Below are positions 59,801 to 64,000 of a stretch of 64,000 nucleotides of DNA, in pieces. The first letter of the stretch is position 1. Each line of letters begins with the position of its first letter. The notes beneath the pieces were generated by a model, which saw only the letters and a program-made list of their open reading frames with translations, had not been told where the DNA came from and searched no databases. Source of the stretch: Pelecanus crispus. Its lineage: Eukaryota > Chordata > Aves > Pelecaniformes > Pelecanidae. The stretch is from assembly GCF_030463565.1 (NCBI RefSeq), contig NC_134643.1, positions 79,047,721 to 79,111,720 on the forward strand, in the 5' to 3' direction. The position numbers and the translations under genes were made by a program.

Positions 59801-62800
59801 TCTTGGCCACCTGGGCACACTGCTGGCTCATGTTCTTCGTATATATTTGCTATCATCCTGCTGTCATCTCTTCAGTTACTTGATACTACATATAATGGTA
59901 TATGTGGTATGGTTAACAGGGGAGGTCCCAGATGACTGGACGCTTGCCAATGTGATGCCCATCTACAAGAAGGGCCAGAAGGAGGACCTGGGGAACTACA
60001 GGCCTGTCAGCCTGACCTCGGTGCCGGGGAAGATTATGGAGTGGTTCATCTTGAGTGAACTCAACAGGCAGGTGCAGATCAACCAGGGGATCAGGCCCAG
60101 CCAGCATGGGTTCATGAAAGGCAGGTCCTGCTTGACCAACCTGATCTCCTTTTATGACCTGGTGACCCGCCTGGTGGATGAAGGAAAGGCTGTGGATGTC
60201 ATTTACCTGGACTTTAGCAAAGCCTTTGACACAGTTTCCCATAGCATTCTCCTTGGGAAGCTGGCAGCTCATGGCTTGGATGGGCGTAGTCTTCGCTGGG
60301 TGAAAAACTGGTTGGGTGGCTGAGCCCAGAGAGTAGTTGTAAATGGAGTTAAGTCCAGTTGGCAGCCGGTCACAAGTGGTGTTCCCCAGGGCTCTGTTTG
60401 GGGCCTGCCTTGTTTAATATCTTTATCAGCGATGTGGATGAGGGGATTGAGTGCACCCTCAGTAAGTTTGCAGAAGACACCAAACTGGGTGGGAGTGTCG
60501 ATCTGCTGGAGGGTAGGATGGCCCTGCAGAGGGACCTGGACAGGCTGGACCGATGGGCCGAGGCCAACTGTATGAGGTTTAACAAGGCCAAGTGCCAGGT
60601 CCTGCACCTGGGTCACAACAACCCCATGCAACGCTACAGTCTTGGGGAAGAGTGGCTGGAAAGCTGCCTGGCGGAAAAGGACCTGGGGGTGCTGGTCGAC
60701 AGCCGGCTGAACATGAGCCAGCAGTGTGCCCAGGTGGCCAAGAAGGCCAACAGCATCCTGGCTTGGATCAGGAATAGTGTGGCCAACAGGAGCAGGGAAG
60801 TGATTGTGCCCCTGTACTTGGTACTGGTGAGGCTGCACCTGGAATACTGTGTCCAGTTTTGGGCCCCTCAATACAAGAAAGACATTGAGGTGCTGGAGCG
60901 TGTCCAGAGAAGGGCAACAAGGCTGGTGAAGGGTCTGGAGCACAGGCCTTATGAGGAGCGGCTGAGGGAACTGGGGTTGTTTAGCCTGGAGAAGAGGAGG
61001 CTGAGGGGAGGCCTTATTGCTCTCTACAACTACCTGAAAGGAGGTTGTAGTGAGGTGAGTGTTAGTCTCTTCTCCCAAGTAGTTAGCGATAGAACAAGAG
61101 GAAATGGTCTCAAGCTGCACCAGGGAAGGTTTAGATTGGATATTAGGAGAAATTTCTTCATGGAAAGGGTAGTCAAGCATTGGAACAGGCTCCCCAGAGA
61201 GGTGGTGGAGTCACCATCCCTGGAGGTGTTCAAAAAACAGGTAGATGTGGCACTTCGGGACATGGTTTAGTCTAGTCTACCCTTAATTGGTTTAGTGTGG
61301 ACTTGATAATGTTAGGTTAATGTTTGGACTGGATGATCTTAAAGGTCTTTTCCAACCTAAATGATTCTGTGGTTCTATAATCCAGTGTCCTTTTTTCCTG
61401 CTTTTCTTAATGATATTTCTGACTCCTTTACACAATGAATTTGGGTATAGTCATCTTCATGCTTTTATTTAGGAGCTTCTTGATGTTGTTCATATTCCAG
61501 CCTTACCAATCGTCAGACTCTTCATCTGAAATGGGCATTTGGAAGGCACAGTATCACAAGATTGTCTCAGATCTAACTTCTCAGAGGGGTTATTTGGTCA
61601 TTGAGTCATGATTAATCATAATAAACCAGAAACAGTTTCTCTTGTGGAAAGAAGCTCTTGGACATAAACCAGAACATGGTGGTCATGGCTTTTGCTGTAT
61701 GCTTTTATGGTATCTTCAGGGTGATCAGCTCCCACTGAACTGTTTATACTGTCAAACTTCTAAGTTTCCTGAAACCTTCCTTTCAGTGGATTCCCTCTTC
61801 AGGTAACTAGGTCCCACGTCTCTGTGTGTAGAATCCTGCTTCATATTCTACAGGTGACTCTTTGTGGGCTGTACTTTGTTTCAGCATCCACCAAGAACTT
61901 ACTGTTCCTTTTGCAGGAAGTAATCCCCCCCATGTTTTTTTTATGCTCTTCCCCTTATGTCATCAGATCTAGCTTCTGTTTGGGAATCAGACTTAAATCT
62001 CATGAAAATTTGCACTGTTTACAGTTTGAAAATCCTTTTAGGAAACTTAACCTGGTGGATGGTATCTTCTAGTGCACATAAACTTCAGGTATGGAAACTG
62101 GTGTTGAAGTGTTGTGTGTATGGTGAGTTGAGTTTTTTTTGTGTGTGAGAGGGGGTGTTGCGCATTGTTTTGGGCTTTTCCCCAAAAGCACTGCAAGACA
62201 CAAGAGAGAACTTTAAAGAAAAAAATGAGTATTCTTGATGGCAACTTCAATTCCTTCTTTCTCAAATTGGAAAAGACTAACCTATTGATTCAGGTGTTGA
62301 TTTAGAGTGTAGGGAAGTTCTGTTCTGGCTGTTCAGGTTTGTGATAATTAGCTGGTTGTGAAGTGGAATGCAGAGATGCCATTTGGGAAGTTGAACAACT
62401 ATATTTGCTACTCAACTTGTTGAGACTATTCTTGTTAATGTTGTTAGTGCTGTGATTGGTAAATCGGCAAATATTCCAAGTGGATAGCTGGGGGGAGGTC
62501 AGGACTGTTTAAGAGGTAATGTACAAACTGGTTCTACCCTTCTGAGCTCATAATGGTGTGATCTTTAGTGTAACTGTTTTATACCTACTTCTGACGACAA
62601 CACATAATGGCAGAGTGCCCCTCTTTTAGATATGATTGTTTCAAGATCCTTTTCCTGTTGTCCCATATCCTAACTCACTAAACGCATTTAGAAATAACTG
62701 TTTTCCTCTAGTGTTCTTCCTTATATGCAGGTTCCCTGTCAGACATCTGAACAGTAACAGAAACGTCATTGAAACACTAATACTCTTTTTTCTTTTTTTA

Positions 62801-63097
62801 AACAGGAAAGACAGTTATGCATCACTAAGAAAATGTCAAACTGTCCCATCTACTATGGAATTTCATTCTTCGTACTGCCACCTTAAAATGCCTCACTCTT
62901 CTGCGGACCTTGAAACCTGGCTCTGGGAATCTTCATGCTTCATGCACTCAACTATGAAAAATGCTTCTGCTAACATGCAGGAGGATTCAGACTTAAACTC
63001 CTATCCTAATTTTCTCCTAAATTCTGATGAGTCTGGGTTGGAAATAGATTTTGACTCTTCCTCAGAGACAAGTTTCCAAACTGCTCCAGAGTATTAA
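41688..63097 (+). CDS. PNPLA3: Patatin-like phospholipase PNPLA3 (adiponutrin), complete, nine coding exons
   Basis: Coding exons 41688-41874, 48265-48497, 49093-49158, 51206-51415, 52542-52602, 54734-54949, 55875-56007, 57195-57311 and 62806-63097 join in frame to 1515 bases, 504 residues plus stop. All introns are GT-AG. The patatin fold is complete: glycine-rich oxyanion loop GCGFLG (14-19), nucleophile motif GASAG with Ser47, and DGG with Asp166, the Ser-Asp dyad of the family. The product should act on triglyceride and retinyl ester or transfer acyl chains at lipid droplets, as PNPLA2/PNPLA3 do. Paralogue choice: the sequence also resembles PNPLA2, but the place beside SULT4A1 argues for PNPLA3 (or a PNPLA3/PNPLA5 co-orthologue). 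The C-terminal 97 residues are poorly conserved, as in the family. Residue 148, the site of the human I148M variant, is Val. Confidence 0.88.
42013..42042 (+). repeat. (GGCCCC)5 hexanucleotide repeat in PNPLA3 intron 1
   Basis: Five perfect GGCCCC units 139 bases after the exon 1 donor, inside the CpG island. The complementary strand reads GGGGCC. Confidence 0.95.
44278..44457 (+). mobile_element. Old, degenerate CR1 fragment in PNPLA3 intron 1
   Basis: Contains CAGAGAGGTTGTGGGACCTC and CATCCTTGGAGGTGTTCAAG, a diverged match to CR1 before its stop. It is more decayed than the other copies and has no tail. Confidence 0.7.
45005..45555 (+). mobile_element. Solo LTR in PNPLA3 intron 1, sense orientation, signals lost
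   Basis: 551 bases from TGTCCTGGTTTTGGCTGGG to TAAACCACAACA. Flanks ACCGT (45000-45004) and ACCAT (45556-45560) are an imperfect 5-base duplication. It is the second subtype (CCCACAAGTTTTACC). The TATATAA of its relatives is replaced by an A-rich stretch (45274-45287) and ATTAAA by ATTAGA (45429-45434), so both promoter and poly(A) cores look dead. Confidence 0.92.
48265..48497 (+). CDS. PNPLA3: PNPLA3 coding exon 2 (residues 63-140)
   Basis: Acceptor TTTTCAG ends at 48264; donor GTATGT follows 48497. It carries the family blocks LGPLHPSFN and ISLTRVSDG. Phase 1 in, phase 0 out, matching exons 1 and 3. Confidence 0.95.
49093..49158 (+). CDS. PNPLA3: PNPLA3 coding exon 3 (residues 141-162)
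   Basis: A 22-codon exon between CCTACAG and GTAAGT, phase 0 at both ends. It encodes [19 protein letters not shown] and RGV. Val148 lies at the position of human Ile148, whose change to Met is the well-known fatty-liver variant. Confidence 0.95.
51206..51415 (+). CDS. PNPLA3: PNPLA3 coding exon 4 (residues 163-232)
   Basis: Seventy codons between TTTTGTAG and GTAAAT. Begins [12 protein letters not shown], with the catalytic Asp166 of the DGG motif, then [16 protein letters not shown], a core patatin strand. A decayed second copy of this exon with its acceptor lies at 57973-58134. Confidence 0.95.
52542..52602 (+). CDS. PNPLA3: PNPLA3 coding exon 5 (residues 233-252)
   Basis: Short exon between CTTGCAG and GTATGT encoding [20 protein letters not shown] plus one base. 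The block [13 protein letters not shown] is typical of PNPLA2/3 just after the catalytic domain. Confidence 0.92.
54734..54949 (+). CDS. PNPLA3: PNPLA3 coding exon 6 (residues 253-324)
   Basis: Acceptor CTTTCAG, donor GTACAT. A variable, lysine-rich linker ([10 protein letters not shown]) leads into [12 protein letters not shown], which matches the LSPRL block of the family. Phase 1 at both ends. Confidence 0.9.
55875..56007 (+). CDS. PNPLA3: PNPLA3 coding exon 7 (residues 325-368)
   Basis: Encodes [20 protein letters not shown] and then [20 protein letters not shown], the conserved hydrophobic block found in PNPLA2/3 and linked to lipid-droplet binding. The acceptor (TTCTTAAG) has a short pyrimidine tract and looks weak; the donor is GTAAAG. 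Confidence 0.92.
57195..57311 (+). CDS. PNPLA3: PNPLA3 coding exon 8 (residues 369-407)
   Basis: Between GATTGTAG and GTAAAG. Encodes [20 protein letters not shown], the family block (V.WLPDMP.D..W), and then [14 protein letters not shown]. Phase 2 at both ends. Confidence 0.94.
57973..58134 (+). pseudogene. Decayed duplicate of PNPLA3 exon 4 in intron 8
   Basis: Starts CGCTATGTATATGGAGGAAT directly after TTTGTAG, mirroring exon 4 at 51206. By eye roughly four of five bases match over the first 110 or so, and the intron sequence just before the acceptor also matches (TTAGCCTTTCAGACTT against CAGCCTTTGAGACTT). It reads 53 codons in the exon 4 frame to TAA at 58132-58134. RYVDGG has become RYVYGG, so the catalytic Asp is lost; there is an in-frame loss of one codon after CPR. 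The homology fades near 58118 and no donor is evident. It could be a local exon duplication or the last trace of a tandem PNPLA paralogue. Use as an exon is unlikely, since it carries a stop. Confidence 0.85.
59036..59831 (-). mobile_element. CR1 LINE fragment in PNPLA3 intron 8, inverted arm, double-tail type
   Basis: Antisense CR1. An open frame of 185 codons (59831-59274) encodes the ORF2 C-terminal part from [18 protein letters not shown] to [14 protein letters not shown]. The double 3' tail lies at 59036-59270. The 5' break is abrupt after the ATG-containing AACATGAGCC at 59831. It faces the next CR1 copy head to head, 80 bases away. Confidence 0.93.
59912..61378 (+). mobile_element. CR1 LINE in PNPLA3 intron 8, sense arm
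   Basis: Starts at ATGGTTAACAGGGGAGGTCC, almost the same internal point as the copy at 20602. The ORF2 reverse transcriptase is readable but broken: a stop at 60321 (the GGCCGAGCC of the other copy is GGCTGAGCC), a one-base loss in GGGCTCTGTTTGGGG near 60397, and the active-site FADD changed to FAED near 60472. The single 3' tail ends near 61378. It lies in the sense direction of PNPLA3. Confidence 0.95.
62806..63097 (+). CDS. PNPLA3: PNPLA3 coding exon 9, with stop (residues 408-504)
   Basis: Acceptor TTTTTAAACAG ends at 62805, after a 5.5-kb intron filled with CR1. Ninety-seven codons to TAA at 63095-63097. Ser- and acidic-rich tail ([18 protein letters not shown]) with no recognised domain; the family diverges here. 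The phase joins exon 8 exactly. Confidence 0.88.
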
Positions 63098-64000
63098 TTT
63101 GGAAGTAGATTCCACAGTTTCCAAAATTCCAATTTGGCAGAGACATTTAAATCCTAAAGGACTAAAGATCACTTTGTTTATTGCCAATAAGTCTTGGAAA
63201 ATTATTTGTTTACAGCTTCCTGATTAGTCTGCCTTGTGAATTCTACTGTTTTAAGGATTATAAAAACAGTGGCTGCTATACTAAGTGACAGACTACAATT
63301 CTGTCAAAACACCAGCTCAATCAACTGTAGTAAGACTTGTAGTAAACAGTGTCTCTCTGGAAATAATTTTTTTAAAAATCGACTTTCAGCATAAAAGTAT
63401 AAATTCTATAAACAGATTGTTAGACAAACAAGCGTCAATAACAAAAGCTTTTTAAAAATGTAATTCTTAACAATATTATGTGTTCAGGTTACTTTTATAG
63501 CACTTAAGTGAAATTGGACTTTTACTTCATAAAGGGAAATACACAAATGTGCTTTTAGTGGGCTCCAGTGTCCGTTTGCCTTATGTTTAAACATACTGTT
63601 GGTTTCATGGAAAAGCTGTCTGCATGAGATACTGTAGGAACAGTATTATTCTAGGTTGTTGTATGTATTCCACAGTTCATATTACCTCTCTGTGGCTCTT
63701 TCCCTCCCAAATACTTCAAGGGAAAAAGACATAAGAAGTGGGAAACATTCACCTGAAGTGTAAACAGGTATAGTTTCAGTGACTTCAGAGGACTTATTTT
63801 GTGCTTAATACTTGACTAAGTATTGAGAAGTAGGTAAAATAGTGGCTGTGATTAGTAGCAAACAGTAATTTGAGCAGGTGATAAACTTTACAGAAGATGT
63901 TAACAAAAAGCAATATGTAGCAAGTGGTGAATGATGTTTAGGTCTTCTCTCTAATTGCTGCCCAATCATTCTCAATTTTTTTCCCTCCAACTCAAGAGAT
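63098..64000 (+). other. 3' UTR / downstream flank of PNPLA3
   Basis: AT-rich sequence after the stop. No canonical AATAAA is seen; an AATAAG variant occurs near 63186. The poly(A) site may use a variant signal or lie beyond the window. Confidence 0.5.

Larger units (their letters stand above)
57312..62805 (+). other. PNPLA3 intron 8
   Basis: 5.5 kb holding the decayed exon 4 copy (57973-58134) and the inverted CR1 pair (59036-59831 and 59912-61378). 58135-59035 and 61379-62805 show nothing else recognisable. Confidence 0.85.

Noticed and set aside
1..64000. CRISPR arrays, prokaryotic operons, riboswitches
   Set aside because: The window is vertebrate nuclear DNA with introns and CR1; no such structures were seen.

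Overview
This is avian nuclear DNA, most likely from a passerine or related songbird-like genome. Evidence: abundant CR1 LINE copies ending in the ATTCTATG-type tail, class III-type endogenous retrovirus (ERV) sequence and solo LTRs of types I associate with passerines, a few old MIR-like SINE remnants, and two vertebrate genes split into exons. The species cannot be fixed from the sequence alone.

Layout. 1-3493: minus-strand intron 1 of SULT4A1, whose first coding exon is at 3494-3662 inside a CpG island (about 3050-4215). The other SULT4A1 exons lie off the left edge. 4216-41100: about 37 kb of intergenic DNA between two divergently oriented promoters. It contains no recognisable host gene but much retroelement DNA: CR1 copies, one 1.17-kb LTR at 17472-18645, three dispersed full-length solo LTRs of one family (11799-12370, 19755-20320, 22944-23481) and a broken mosaic ERV at 35363-38956. 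41688-63097: a complete nine-exon patatin-like phospholipase gene on the plus strand, 504 residues, best called PNPLA3 from its position next to SULT4A1 and its sequence. All splice sites are GT/AG and all phases join. Its introns carry a fourth full-length solo LTR (45005-45555), a decayed duplicate of exon 4 (57973-58134) and a head-to-head inverted pair of CR1 copies (59036-61378). 63098-64000 is 3' UTR or flank.

How it works together. SULT4A1 (a brain-type cytosolic sulfotransferase-like protein) and PNPLA3 (a lipid-droplet acylhydrolase/transacylase-type protein) are neighbours in vertebrates; nothing here suggests a shared pathway. Both start in CpG islands without an obvious TATA box. 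The retroelements are dead: every ERV coding piece is interrupted and the CR1 copies are 5' truncated.

Most interesting: the exon 4 duplicate in which the catalytic Asp-Gly-Gly has become Tyr-Gly-Gly; an ERV mosaic with two different primer-binding sites (tRNA-Ser and tRNA-Lys) about 540 bases apart; a 65-base miniature LTR with a perfect 5-base target duplication; a sense-orientation intronic LTR that alone has lost both TATA and poly(A) signals; and a CR1 lineage with a double 3' tail. I did not find a new multi-gene system.
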